Source: Ochrobactrum sp. RH2CCR150 (lineage in GTDB: Bacteria; Pseudomonadota; Alphaproteobacteria; Rhizobiales; Rhizobiaceae). Taken from it: 64,000 nucleotides of DNA. The stretch lies in assembly GCA_014138095.1 (NCBI GenBank), contig JACGXE010000011.1, positions 62,001-126,000 of the forward strand, read 5' to 3'. Position 1 is the stretch's first letter. Each line of letters begins with the position of its first letter. The notes under the pieces are model-generated. The model saw nothing but the letters and a program-made list of their open reading frames with translations. It was not told the origin of the DNA and ran no database searches. The position numbers were made by a program, and so were the translations under genes. Of this stretch, positions 26,952-36,009 are shown in pieces.

Positions 26952-27895
26952 AGTTTATTCGCCTTTATGTTATTGATAAAGTAACGCCAGCCCTGCCGGG
27001 GTAGATTGCGCAATAAATCGGCCAGTCCGCGTGGCATTAAAACCACTGCGACGACGATGACTATGCCAAAGAACATGCCTGCAACATCGGTATAGGCAGT
27101 GGAGAGCCAGTTCGACACCCATTGCAGGAAAAGTGCACCGAAGACTGGCCCGAAAATTGTGCCTGCCCCGCCGAACACAGCCATAATGATCATCTGTACG
27201 TTGAGCTGTACCTGATAAGCTGCCTCCGGATCCAGAAAGGTGACCTTATAAGCTTGGAGCGCTCCGGCCAAGGCACAGAAAGCGCCACTCAACATCAAAG
27301 CCAGTATCTTGTATAATGTAGTATTGATACCCATTGCAGCAGCACCTTCCTCATTCTCACGAATAGCGATCAGACCGAAGCCGAACCGCGAGCGTGACAA
27401 AAGAGCCACCGCGCAAGTCGCGATGATCAGAAGGACCAATGCGGACTCGTAGAAAAAGGTGTCGTTGTTGAGAAGCGGCAGGACCAGCCCGATATTTTCC
27501 CCTGCGACTGGCACATTGGCGGTGATAGCGGCCATCACCTGAGGAAGGGCCAGCGTGGCGATGGCGAAATAGTGGCCCTTGAGACGCAGTATCGGCAAAC
27601 CAATGAGCATCGCAAAGATTACAGCCGCGACGATGCCGATAGTTGCTCCCGCAAAGAAGGGCAAGTTGAACTGTACCATGGCGATGCCGGCTCCGTAGGC
27701 ACCCAAACCGTAGAAGACCGAATTGCCGAACGAAGCGTAGCCAGTGAAACCACCGATAATGTTCCAGGCTTGCGCCAGTGTAGCGATTATGAGTGCATCG
27801 AACATCAGCTGCATCACGATCGGGGAGGCAAACAGCGGGGCTATTAGTGCCATGATAGAGGCAATGATGGCGAGGAGTACGGGAATGTGCTTCAT
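26948..27895 (-). CDS. livM: Branched-chain-type ABC transporter permease LivM
   Basis: 315-residue integral membrane protein of the LivM family with about nine hydrophobic segments. The conserved GLPILRLKGHYFAIATLALPQ and the cytoplasmic loop RSRFGFGLIAIRENEEGAAAMGINTTLYK are diagnostic. The start overlaps livH by 4 nt. It pairs with LivH to form the channel. Confidence 0.9.
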   Translation of the reverse strand: MKHIPVLLAIIASIMALIAPLFASPIVMQLMFDALIIATLAQAWNIIGGFTGYASFGNSVFYGLGAYGAGIAMVQFNLPFFAGATIGIVAAVIFAMLIGLPILRLKGHYFAIATLALPQVMAAITANVPVAGENIGLVLPLLNNDTFFYESALVLLIIATCAVALLSRSRFGFGLIAIRENEEGAAAMGINTTLYKILALMLSGAFCALAGALQAYKVTFLDPEAAYQVQLNVQMIIMAVFGGAGTIFGPVFGALFLQWVSNWLSTAYTDVAGMFFGIVIVVAVVLMPRGLADLLRNLPRQGWRYFINNIKANKL

Positions 27896-28755
27896 GCCGT
27901 TTTCCCCAGAAGTCCACCAGGCCGAATGATCAACACGAGAACGAGAATACCGAAGCTGACCACGTTGCGGTAAGTGTCGCCGAGATAGAGTACTGTGAGG
28001 GACTCGATAACACCAAGGATCAGCCCGCCCAGGATGACACCAAGCGGATTGTCGAGGCCACCGATGATAGTGATGGCGAAACTCTTGGCGGTCAACGGCA
28101 CGCCGATATAGGGATTAAGCTGGTTGACGGTCGCGTAAAGGCCACCCGCAATACCAGCAACTGCAACCCCGATGCCAAACGTAATCGCATAAAGATGGCG
28201 TGGTTCGACACCATAAAGCCGCGCTGCGGTGAGGTTCTGGGCAGTGGCGCGAATGGCGCGCCCAAGTTTCGTTGTCATCATGAAAAAGAACATGAAGCCA
28301 GAGACCACGAAAGCAGCGATGAAGGCGAGCAAGTTCATCAGCGGGATGGTGATACCAGCGACATTGAAGTTCACCGCCGAATAGGACGGAATAATGGCGC
28401 GAAAATCTGCCGAGAAGACGTGTTGTGCCACGTCTGTGAAGATAATTTCGATGCCGAATGTGATGAGCAGCGTATTAAACATTGGCCCACGCGCGACCAG
28501 ATTGAGAATACCGCGCTGCAAAGCATAACCGAAACAGAACATCACTGCGGCCGCTGCAAACACACCGATGAATGGATCGATGCCGAAATTGGCAAATAGC
28601 AGCCAGGTAACGTAACCACCCAGCATGATCATCGTGCCGTGCGCGAGATTGACGATGTTCAATACGCCCCAGACCAGGGCGAGACCCTGTGCCATGATGG
28701 CGTAGAGTCCGCCCAGAAGAATGCCGTTGATGACAACCTGTAAGAAAAGATTCAT
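27892..28755 (-). CDS. livH: Branched-chain-type ABC transporter permease LivH
   Basis: 287-residue permease. ATG 28755 gives the family start MNLFLQVVINGILLGGLYAI; an upstream in-frame start at 28773 adds six residues without support. The segments LVWGVLNIVNLAHG and GRAIRATAQNLTAARLYGV are LivH signatures. It lies 100 nt downstream of the binding-protein gene, the usual livK-H-M-G-F order. Confidence 0.9.
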   Translation of the reverse strand: MNLFLQVVINGILLGGLYAIMAQGLALVWGVLNIVNLAHGTMIMLGGYVTWLLFANFGIDPFIGVFAAAAVMFCFGYALQRGILNLVARGPMFNTLLITFGIEIIFTDVAQHVFSADFRAIIPSYSAVNFNVAGITIPLMNLLAFIAAFVVSGFMFFFMMTTKLGRAIRATAQNLTAARLYGVEPRHLYAITFGIGVAVAGIAGGLYATVNQLNPYIGVPLTAKSFAITIIGGLDNPLGVILGGLILGVIESLTVLYLGDTYRNVVSFGILVLVLIIRPGGLLGKTA

Positions 28756-28855
28756 TCCAACCCCGCAATACAACTACCGCTGTAAACAACTGCATCAGCG
28801 TTACCGACGAGACGAGCAGCATCTCGCCGGATGCAACTGTCCAGAGCTGGCGTGA

Positions 28856-30076
28856 TCAACGCGCGTTCCAGGCCGGCATGGGGTATTTCGGCGTATTGAC
28901 CTGACCCGCGGGACTGCGGATTTCAATCAGGTTGCTGTCCTGCACCTGGACCACGATCTGGGGCAGGTCGATCTGTCCACGTTCATCGAAAGCGATGGGA
29001 CCGTAAAGGCTGTCGAACTTGATGCTCGCCAACGCGTCACGGACCTTTTGCGGGTCGAGCGAATTGGCCTTTTCAATTGCTTCCACGAAAGCCTCAACGT
29101 CGGAAGCCCCGGAAGCGGCATGATAATCCGGCTCGTAGTTGAAACGGGCTTTGTATTCTGTCTCGAATTTGGATGCATCACCGAACCAGCGGTCCTTGAG
29201 ATCGGCGCTGGGAAGCCAAGCGGTCATGCCAAAGGCATTGTCCGCATCTTTTCCGAGCGCCTTCCGAAAATCTTCCGTCGGTACGCCCACGGTAAAGGAA
29301 TACAGCTTTGGATCAAATGCGAGGCTCTTTGACTGACGTACAAAATTGAGCACTTCGGTCTCATGGCCTGCAACTAGCACGGCGTCGACATTTTTGCTTT
29401 TGATTTGGGAAATCAAAGAGGTGAAGTCAGTCGAGTTGGTAGCAAATTTATCATCAGCAGCGATGGTGAAACCGGCATCGTTCAAAAGCTTGCGGGTGCC
29501 TGCGGCGACCGACACGTCGAAGGAATCGTCAGCATAGACGAGTGCCACATTGGTCACCTTTGGGTCCAGCTCCTTCAGCATCTCCACTGTTGAGCCGAAA
29601 TAATTGGAAGCCGGAGCGAGTGTGCCAAAGATATATTTGAAATTGCGGGTGTAGATTTCATCGGAAGCACCTCCGCCCTGAACCATTGGAATCTGGTACT
29701 TTTCAGAAATCACGGAATCTGCGAGCGCAAAATTACTGGCGAAGGGTCCGAGCAGAAAATTGACTTTATCGCTGGTCACAAGTTGCGTGTACTGGCGCAC
29801 GCTCAGATTGACGTTCGATTGGTTGTCATAGATTTTTAGCGCCAGCTTATAAGGCTTGCCATCCACCTTTACGCCGCCCGCAGTGTTGATCTTGTCGATA
29901 GTAATATTATAGGCGTCCTGATAATAGCGACCGGTATTGGCCACCGGTCCCGATAACTGTACGGAAGCGCCCAGTGTAATCACGTCATCGGCCTTCGCAG
30001 ATATCGTCAATAATGACAGTCCGGCAACGCCAAAAGCAACAGTTTTGACCCACGTAGTCGAACGAATTTTTAGCAT
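28856..30076 (-). CDS. livK: Branched-chain-type substrate-binding protein LivK
   Basis: 406-residue periplasmic binding protein. ATG 30076 follows GGGAGGTTGTT; a frame open upstream to 30181 lacks such a site. The signal peptide [19 protein letters not shown] continues to about residue 29 (SAKA). The mature part begins [20 protein letters not shown] and has the type-I fold of leucine/amide-binding proteins ([31 protein letters not shown]). First gene of livKHMGF. The ligand is not determinable; such proteins may bind aromatic or amide compounds rather than leucine. Confidence 0.88.
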   Translation of the reverse strand: MLKIRSTTWVKTVAFGVAGLSLLTISAKADDVITLGASVQLSGPVANTGRYYQDAYNITIDKINTAGGVKVDGKPYKLALKIYDNQSNVNLSVRQYTQLVTSDKVNFLLGPFASNFALADSVISEKYQIPMVQGGGASDEIYTRNFKYIFGTLAPASNYFGSTVEMLKELDPKVTNVALVYADDSFDVSVAAGTRKLLNDAGFTIAADDKFATNSTDFTSLISQIKSKNVDAVLVAGHETEVLNFVRQSKSLAFDPKLYSFTVGVPTEDFRKALGKDADNAFGMTAWLPSADLKDRWFGDASKFETEYKARFNYEPDYHAASGASDVEAFVEAIEKANSLDPQKVRDALASIKFDSLYGPIAFDERGQIDLPQIVVQVQDSNLIEIRSPAGQVNTPKYPMPAWNAR

Positions 30077-30713
30077 AACAACCTCCCGAATTCTCCAGGC
30101 TGATACTAGCAATGAAATGCTGCGCGTTGGAAGAAAAATTCGTGTATCGGTTTTTCGGCTATTAGGTCCTGGATGACGCATTTGTGATAAAAAAGAATTT
30201 AAACAATAAAATATTTCTTATACTATTATAATAATTTTATTATTTTGGTATATTTAAACAAACAAAACTCACGAATCCGTGGTTTTTTATCAAAATGTCA
30301 ACTTAAATAAGTATATTATTTATTTCAAATTAACGATATGTCTGATTATAATAAGTTTATTCGCTCTCTGTTGTTAGTTATGTTTTCGAGAGCCTTACAA
30401 GCGAAATAAAACGGTTCGGGGCGACACGTAGTCATCGGGATCGCTCTAAATATTTATACTATCGCCTTATCCTACGCTGCACCACTTCGCACTTTAGCTG
30501 GAAGTGTTCTAACGAAGCCGGAAGAAAGTGATTGTCTAACCGCCATTACAATGGCGGCAAGGGAAAAATGAAAGCGGGTATAAAATGCTCCAACGGATCC
30601 CAACGTTTGCACTGGTGATAAATTAGCCGCACCGTGTACTGTCCCGAACACACCAGAACCAGTGGCAAACAGTAGTTATATATCAATCAAACCACTGTTG
30701 TTATGAGTGTGTT
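30077..30713. other. AT-rich intergenic region, about 640 nt
   Basis: 30180-30370 is very AT-rich and probably holds the livK promoter region. A perfect 8-bp hairpin CCGCCATT-ac-AATGGCGG lies at 30540-30557. An imperfect long inverted repeat spans 30643-30720 (CCCGAACACACC...GTGTGTTC...CGGG, with an inner CCAGTGG...CCACTG) and overlaps the stop codon of the stress-protein gene on the minus strand. It may stabilise or end that transcript. No gene seen. Confidence 0.45.
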
Positions 30714-31559
30714 CTATCGGGCCATGAATAGGGGCACTGGGCTATGTCTGAGCAAAGTTTCCGTTACACCGCCAAACAGCCTTTCTACCGTCTGCCCATA
30801 TTTGTATGCGCCCATGACGATCCAGTCGGCCTTCATTTTTTTGGCTTCCTTGATCAGTTGGCTTCCGATTGTTTCGTCAACCAGCAACTGCGCGTTCACT
30901 GTATCGCAGCTCACGCCCGCCTCCTTCAACTGACTGACAGCCCATTCGATTTCCAGCAATTGTGGCGAACCAATGCGTACCAGACGAACAGCACCCGCCT
31001 GACTGAGCCATGGAATTGCGGCTTGCAGGGCTTTTCTCGACTGCCTGGTATCCTTCCAGGCAATCATAATCCTACGCGGGTCACTCTGTCGGCACGTTGC
31101 CGGGACGACGAGTAAGGGAGTATTTAAATTGAAAAGGCAAACTCGCATAACCAGATTGCCGTAACTTTCATCTTCATTGGCTGGACGAGCAATAACGTTC
31201 AGCGCTGATTGCTCGCTGTATTTCGGCAAAACCTCTTCCCATTTGCCCTCTTCTTCAGACCAACTCGGATATTGTCTGGGGCTGACGGTGTTGAGCCAGT
31301 TCCCATATATTTTTTTGAGGAACCTGCTTTCCTCGATGGCTTCCATATCTATTTCACGCTCGACCTCCCGGGGCAGGATCTGTTCAGTTGGCAATATTCT
31401 CCGTATCGCCGGAACACGAACATGTAACACTTCAATTGCGGGATGCTGAAGAACCCTGCTGGCCATATCCGCTGCCTCAAGGCAGGCAATGGCACCGCGC
31501 CGCTGCGGCAGGATTGCGACTATGCTCTTGCCGTACATATCAGGTCTGTGGATCATCAT
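30714..31559 (-). CDS. Tandem universal stress protein (UspA family)
   Basis: 281-residue protein with two Usp folds. The second (about 155-280) has the ATP-loop pattern MGAYKYGQTVERLFGGVTET and ends SPVPLFMAR. The first (1-150) is more diverged. It is the last gene of the minus-strand unit headed by the fluoride riboswitch at 34236-34291 (eno, 43-aa peptide, CNNM-like, Usp). Usp genes are among those repeatedly found under fluoride riboswitches, so a role in fluoride stress is an inference from context. It lies 41 nt downstream of the CNNM gene. Confidence 0.88.
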   Translation of the reverse strand: MMIHRPDMYGKSIVAILPQRRGAIACLEAADMASRVLQHPAIEVLHVRVPAIRRILPTEQILPREVEREIDMEAIEESRFLKKIYGNWLNTVSPRQYPSWSEEEGKWEEVLPKYSEQSALNVIARPANEDESYGNLVMRVCLFNLNTPLLVVPATCRQSDPRRIMIAWKDTRQSRKALQAAIPWLSQAGAVRLVRIGSPQLLEIEWAVSQLKEAGVSCDTVNAQLLVDETIGSQLIKEAKKMKADWIVMGAYKYGQTVERLFGGVTETLLRHSPVPLFMAR

Positions 31560-31600
31560 AACCTCTCACTCGAACGTCATTCACAAATTGATATTCGGCA

Positions 31601-32668
31601 TTATGGCTCGCCTTTTTCTGCCCATTCGTCTCGACGTTCCTTGTGACTGTCGAGCCGGTCTTTTCTTATCTTCACGATAGCGGGCCTGAGCTGTGCGACT
31701 TCTTCTGTCTCATCAGTGATTGCAAAGCCCAGAAGCGCTTCAAACAAATCTTCCAAGGTGACAATCCCAGTGCTGATACCATCGGCGTTGACGCCGCCAA
31801 TTGAATCGCCTGATCCTAGAAGCCATTCGATAGCTTCGTTGATTTTCAGCGTATCGGGAAGCTGGGGCAGGGGGTGTGCGAAGAAACCGAGTTTGCGGTC
31901 TTTCACAGGGTCTTTAACCAATGCAAACAGGACTTCCCGCTGATTAGCATATTCGAGCAATGTGCTGCTGTCGCCGGAATGCAAGGGAATACGGGCAAAC
32001 GACAATATGTCAGGTGTTTCGACTAACGAATGCGCAGGCATATCCTTGTCGAGGGAAAGAACCGTATCAATGGGCGTCTGAATATCCTGCAGAACCACTT
32101 CGTGGGCAAACAACATATGCGAGATGACGTGAGATTCACTCGATGCGATCGCGCCTGTGGAGGGAACATTCGAAATATATCGGGCAAGTCCGGAACGAGT
32201 GATTGCGCTGGCTTCTGAACTTTTCATCCATCGCGTTATCAGGCGTGAAACTAGCAAGACAGGCCACAAGATTTTCATCAGAAATGATAAGATTCTTCCG
32301 ACAGGCCCGGCCAAAGCCGCTGCATGGGTTGTGGCATAGGTTTTCGGTGCGATTTCTGACAGAAAGAGGAGCAACACGGTCAGGACTGCGGAAGTAATGC
32401 CGATTCCCAGATCGCCCCAGACCCTCGCGGCATGGGCCCCGACAAACCCGGGGCCGACCGTAGCTGCAAGCGTGTTGATGATAAGAATGGTGCTGATTGC
32501 ATCGCCAATCCTCTTTTGCTTGATGGCAAGCAACTGTCGGACACCTTTCACCTCCTGATGTTCAATCAGGCCAGTGATGCGAACGCTTAACAGGACGCCT
32601 TCCATAAACGAACACATTGCGCATGCGATTATGGAAAACATCGCCCACAGGACTATGCTGATAATCAA
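31601..32668 (-). CDS. CNNM/CorC-like membrane protein with CBS pair
   Basis: 355-residue protein. The N-terminal DUF21/CNNM domain (about 1-145) has three to four helices, with the acidic helix motif LFLSEIAPKTYAT (about 101-113). Two CBS motifs follow (about 190-310), the second ending TGIVTLEDLFEALLG. The family handles Mg2+ or Na+ across the inner membrane. The start is TTG 32668, five bases after GGGAGGAC and immediately after the stop of the upstream 43-aa peptide. It is cotranscribed with enolase under a fluoride riboswitch; since fluoride binds Mg2+ at enzyme sites, Mg2+ homeostasis is a plausible role. Confidence 0.85.
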   Translation of the reverse strand: MIISIVLWAMFSIIACAMCSFMEGVLLSVRITGLIEHQEVKGVRQLLAIKQKRIGDAISTILIINTLAATVGPGFVGAHAARVWGDLGIGITSAVLTVLLLFLSEIAPKTYATTHAAALAGPVGRILSFLMKILWPVLLVSRLITRWMKSSEASAITRSGLARYISNVPSTGAIASSESHVISHMLFAHEVVLQDIQTPIDTVLSLDKDMPAHSLVETPDILSFARIPLHSGDSSTLLEYANQREVLFALVKDPVKDRKLGFFAHPLPQLPDTLKINEAIEWLLGSGDSIGGVNADGISTGIVTLEDLFEALLGFAITDETEEVAQLRPAIVKIRKDRLDSHKERRDEWAEKGEP

Positions 32669-32800
32669 TCAGTCCTCCCTTGCTCGCTGTCGCTGATCGG
32701 TCCTGATGCGGACAGATCGCAATTCCGAATTGCTTAACAGGATTGCCATTGGTGCTAACACGGCGACGCCAATGACGAATTCGACCATTGTTTCAAACAT
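32669..32800 (-). CDS. 43-aa single-pass membrane peptide in the enolase operon
   Basis: Small gene between enolase and the CNNM-like gene. ATG 32800 has AGGAG 6 nt upstream and its TGA (32669-32671) directly abuts the TTG start of the next gene, so the two are probably coupled. The peptide has one membrane segment (about 8-23, FVIGVAVLAPMAILLS) followed by a basic tail with RTDQRQRARED. Not recognised; it could be a small partner of the CNNM-like transporter. Confidence 0.65.
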   Translation of the reverse strand: MFETMVEFVIGVAVLAPMAILLSNSELRSVRIRTDQRQRARED

Positions 32801-32833
32801 GATCAGCTCCTGATCTGGTATTGCCGGACCGCT

Positions 32834-34123
32834 TCAGACTGCCGATTGTACAAAATGGTAAGGGCTCGAAAACTCGGCGTTTGATCCGAGTTCCTTCTCG
32901 ATGCGCAGCAACCGGTTATATTTGGCGACCCGCTCACTGCGGCAAAGAGAGCCCGTCTTGATCTGACCTGTCCCCAGCGCAACCGCGAAATCGGCAATGA
33001 ACGTATCCTCCGTTTCTCCAGAGCGATGCGACACGACAGCGTGCCATCCAGCATCATGGGCCAGTTCAATAGCCTCAATGGTTTCCGTTACTGTTCCGAT
33101 CTGATTGAGTTTGATCAGAGCCGCATTCGATGCCTTCTTTCGAATACCGTCGGCAATGAACCTGGGATTTGTAACAAAGTTATCGTCACCGACGATCTGG
33201 ATCCGATCGCCCATTTCTGCCGTTTGCGCGACATATCCCTCCCAATCGGTTTCATCGAACCCGTCTTCTATTGATACGATTGGAAACACTTCAATCCAGC
33301 GGCGATACAGATCGAGAAGAGCTGAGCGTCCCAATGTTTTACCCGACGCGAAATGATAATTGCCATCCTTGAAAAACGATGAGGCAGCAGGATCGAGTGC
33401 TATTGAGATATCGATACCTGGCCGGAATCCGGCAGTTTCGATTGCATCAACAATCAGGTCACAGGCTTCGTCATTGTTATTCAGGTCAGGCGCGAAACCG
33501 CCTTCATCGCCCACGGCAGTCGGCAGACCACGTTTTTCGAGCGTCCTCTTTAGTGCCTTGAATGTTTCCACTCCGTAACGAAGCGCTTCATGGAAGTTGG
33601 GCGCTCCATGTGGGACGATCATAAATTCCTGAAAGTCCAGCCTGTTGCCCGCGTGTTTACCGCCATTGATGACATTCATCATCGGGACTGGAAGCCTGCG
33701 AGCGGTGGGACCGCCAAGATAATGGTAGAGCGGAAGATGCAACGATTGTGCGGCTGCACGCGCCACAGCCATCGAAATGCCAAGAATAGCATTCGCGCCC
33801 AGTTTCGATTTGTTGGATGTGCCATCCGTGTGAATGAGCATCGCATCAATATCGGTTTGTTGCGTTGCCTCCAACCCTGCGATAGCGGGACCGAGAATTG
33901 TGCGGACATTTTTGACAGCGTGAAGAACACCAAGGCCGTGATACCGGTGGGTGTCATGATCCCTCAGTTCCACTGCCTCGTGCTGGCCCGTCGATGCGCC
34001 GGAGGGAACGCATGCTACGCCCGTCGTTCCGTCGTGCAGTGTCACCTCGACCTGGACGGTCGGATTGCCTCGGGAATCGAGAATTTCAAGTGCATCGACA
34101 TTCTGGATTTTGGTCGCTTTCAT
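32834..34123 (-). CDS. eno: Enolase (accessory copy in fluoride island)
   Basis: 429-residue 2-phosphoglycerate hydratase, the classical fluoride-sensitive step of glycolysis. ATG 34123 follows GAGG by 5 nt. Motifs: GASTGQHEAVELRD, the Mg ligands around SIALDPAASSFF, IEDGFDETDWEG and GDDNFVTNP, the catalytic Lys in AALIKLNQIGT, and SHRSGETEDTFIADFAV. The loop NGGKHAGN replaces the usual bacterial NGGEHADN and resembles archaeal enolases, so this looks like a divergent, possibly acquired isoenzyme rather than the housekeeping copy. It follows a fluoride riboswitch, which suggests it maintains flux when the main enolase is inhibited (inference). Confidence 0.93.
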   Translation of the reverse strand: MKATKIQNVDALEILDSRGNPTVQVEVTLHDGTTGVACVPSGASTGQHEAVELRDHDTHRYHGLGVLHAVKNVRTILGPAIAGLEATQQTDIDAMLIHTDGTSNKSKLGANAILGISMAVARAAAQSLHLPLYHYLGGPTARRLPVPMMNVINGGKHAGNRLDFQEFMIVPHGAPNFHEALRYGVETFKALKRTLEKRGLPTAVGDEGGFAPDLNNNDEACDLIVDAIETAGFRPGIDISIALDPAASSFFKDGNYHFASGKTLGRSALLDLYRRWIEVFPIVSIEDGFDETDWEGYVAQTAEMGDRIQIVGDDNFVTNPRFIADGIRKKASNAALIKLNQIGTVTETIEAIELAHDAGWHAVVSHRSGETEDTFIADFAVALGTGQIKTGSLCRSERVAKYNRLLRIEKELGSNAEFSSPYHFVQSAV

Positions 34124-34184
34124 CGTCGCCTCAATAAACAAAAACCAATGTGGCCGACCGTTCGTCGGGCAAGCGATGGATAAG

Positions 34185-34217
34185 TTACATTGAGCGAATT
34201 GAGGTTCGTTCAGACAT
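34185..34217 (-). CDS. Possible 10-aa leader ORF between riboswitch and eno
   Basis: After the fluoride riboswitch, the strand pairing with CTACCG is CGGTAG at 34222-34227; the ATG at 34217 follows with GGTAGAG as its only possible ribosome-binding site. The frame has 10 codons (MSERTSIRSM) and stops 61 nt before eno. It may be a leader whose translation is switched, or may be chance. Confidence 0.3.
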   Translation of the reverse strand: MSERTSIRSM

Positions 34218-34235
34218 ATCTCTACCGTCGTGCCA

Positions 34236-34291
34236 AACGGTAGGAGTCATCAGCTGGCCAGCTTGCAAAAGGGGGAACCCCATCCCCGCAA
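34236..34291 (-). ncRNA. Fluoride riboswitch (crcB motif) upstream of eno
   Basis: Read on the minus strand it contains GGGGATGGGGTTCCCC (stem GGGG/CCCC) and, after a short stem (AGCTGGCCAGCT), the conserved 3' block CTGATGACTCCTACCG. Both conserved halves of the fluoride-sensing aptamer are present. CTACCG can pair with CGGTAG 10 nt downstream, forming the likely expression hairpin. It precedes the eno/CNNM/usp unit. Confidence 0.9.
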
Positions 34292-34383
34292 ATATAATGC
34301 GCGGCTTCACGAGAAGGGTCAATACGTGCGTTGACGTTTTTGATAAACCGCCATATTTTTCTGATTGGATCGCTAGCGATCAC

Positions 34384-34475
34384 AGGGAATGGAGTCTCCC
34401 GAAAACTGCGCTGTTGCTGATGACTCCTGCCAGTGCCCCTTGTGGGGTTGAACGGGTTTGTCCCTTGGCAGGAGA
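34384..34475 (+). ncRNA. Fluoride riboswitch with Shine-Dalgarno-sequestering platform (ABC ATPase/PGM operon)
   Basis: Aptamer 34384-34432: GGGAATGGAGTCTCCC, then AACTGC and the 3' block GCTGATGACTCCTGCC. The stem GGGA/UCCC co-varies relative to GGGG/CCCC of the sister copies. CTCCTGCCA (34424-34432) is the exact complement of TGGCAGGAG (34466-34474), which holds the ribosome-binding site of the gene at 34480. A GC-rich hairpin (CCCCTTGTGGGG) fills the loop. Fluoride binding is expected to hold the CTCCTG strand in the aptamer and expose the ribosome-binding site. Confidence 0.9.
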
Positions 34476-34479
34476 ATGA

Positions 34480-35370
34480 ATGGCTACTCCTTCATTTCCA
34501 TCCATTGAAGATGTGCATAAGGGAACGCCTCAAGGCGCGGTTTCAGCTGGAAACGACGCCAGTCGGGACGACGCTAAATCAGATTACAGACAGCATGTCG
34601 TTAGCATATCGACGATAACAACCGCTATTGGCGGCCAGATCATTCACCGCGATCTGTCTCTATCGATATCTCGCGGAGAAATTCTCGGCATTATTGGCAA
34701 TTCCGGTTCCGGAAAATCATTATTGCTCAGAGCAGTTATGGGACTGCTTGAGCCTGTCAACGGCACAATTCGATTGTTTGGAGAAGATATCTATGCCGCA
34801 CGACATGAGGATCGAACGCTGATTAACCGACGCTGCGGCGTCCTCTTTCAGGCCAATGCCTTGTTTTCCTCGCTAACCGTAGTCGAGAATGTCGCCGTTC
34901 CCTTGAGGATGCTGACAAATATATCGGAACTGACCATTAGCGAACTGGTTCGGCTAAAAATTCTCCTCTCGGGCCTGCCACTCGACGCGTCTGAAAAATA
35001 TCCGGATGAACTTTCTGGCGGCATGCAAAAACGTGCAGCACTTGCACGTGCGATAGCGGTCGATCCTGACCTTCTCCTGCTGGACGAGCCGACAACCGGG
35101 CTCGATCCTCTTATGGCAGAACAGATCGATGATCTCATTAATACGATCGTCAGGACGATGGGAATGACAGCAATGCTCGTCACTCACGATGTCGATACAC
35201 TTTTTACGGTCTGCGATCGCGTCGCCGCACTGGTGGATGGATCTATCGTAGCGCTTTCTCCGCCAAGGGAACTCGAGCGAAGCGACCATCCATGGGTACG
35301 ACAGTATCTCAGGGCACATCCCAGAAAATATATTTCAATGACGGATTCAATCCGGAAAGGTCGGACATGA
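34480..35370 (+). CDS. Mla/Ttg2-type ABC transporter ATPase without partner genes
   Basis: 296-residue ATPase resembling MlaF. After a variable 40-residue N-terminus come Walker A GNSGSGKSLLLRAV (about 74-87), FQANALFSSLTVVENV (Q-loop), the signature LSGGMQKRAALARAI and Walker B LLLLDEPTTGLDP, all MlaF-like. MlaE permease and MlaD partner genes are absent here, so it may serve a permease encoded elsewhere. First gene of the plus-strand operon, directly controlled by the fluoride riboswitch upstream; its stop overlaps the next gene by 4 nt. Confidence 0.85.
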   Translation: MATPSFPSIEDVHKGTPQGAVSAGNDASRDDAKSDYRQHVVSISTITTAIGGQIIHRDLSLSISRGEILGIIGNSGSGKSLLLRAVMGLLEPVNGTIRLFGEDIYAARHEDRTLINRRCGVLFQANALFSSLTVVENVAVPLRMLTNISELTISELVRLKILLSGLPLDASEKYPDELSGGMQKRAALARAIAVDPDLLLLDEPTTGLDPLMAEQIDDLINTIVRTMGMTAMLVTHDVDTLFTVCDRVAALVDGSIVALSPPRELERSDHPWVRQYLRAHPRKYISMTDSIRKGRT

Positions 35371-35996
35371 AGCATAAGGGTATTCTCGTTCTGGCAAGGC
35401 ATGGGCAATGTGAAGGCAATGCCCATAATATCTTCACGGGCTGGCGAGATTTGCCGCTGACGGCGGCAGGACGTCATGAGGCATCCAGAATTGCTCTGGC
35501 CCTTCAGGCTGCAAAATACACGATCAACAGGGTTTTTTGCTCGCATCTGCGGCGAGCGATCGAGAGCGCTGAGATTATTGTCGAAACACTCGGCAAACAC
35601 CTGCCTGTTTCAAGCAACGATGCGTTGAATGAACGCGATTATGGCGAACTGACAGGAATGAATAAAATTGAGGCCGCAAACAGGTTTGGTGAAGAACAGG
35701 TACACCAGTGGCGTAGATCGTATGAGATGTCTCCACCGGGTGGCGAAAGTCTGAAGGACACGAAAGAGCGGGTGCTGCCATATTATCTGGACACCATTCT
35801 TCCAGGACTTGAACGGGGAGAAAACATTCTCATCGTCGCGCATGGCAACAGCCTGCGGGCTCTCATCATGTATCTTGAGAAACTGACACCGTCGCAGATC
35901 ATAACCCTTGAACTGAAAACCGGAGAGATTGTGCTCTATCAGATTGATGAGAATGGCAATGCCACACGGTTACCGGCCATCACGGCCACAATCTGA
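35367..35996 (+). CDS. 2,3-bisphosphoglycerate-dependent phosphoglycerate mutase (GpmA-like)
   Basis: 209-residue histidine-phosphatase-fold enzyme. ATG 35367 overlaps the ATPase stop (ATGA); AAAGG lies 7 nt upstream. The phospho-histidine motif LARHGQCEGN is at 8-17, then FTGWRDLPLTAAGRHEA, the proton donor Glu in NERDYGELTGM and the second His in IVAHGNSLRALIM. The GELTG and HGNSLR patterns match true dPGMs interconverting 3- and 2-phosphoglycerate. With the island enolase it supplies two consecutive glycolytic steps under fluoride control. Confidence 0.88.
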   Translation: MKHKGILVLARHGQCEGNAHNIFTGWRDLPLTAAGRHEASRIALALQAAKYTINRVFCSHLRRAIESAEIIVETLGKHLPVSSNDALNERDYGELTGMNKIEAANRFGEEQVHQWRRSYEMSPPGGESLKDTKERVLPYYLDTILPGLERGENILIVAHGNSLRALIMYLEKLTPSQIITLELKTGEIVLYQIDENGNATRLPAITATI

Positions 35997-36009
35997 AAGG
36001 AAAGAGATC

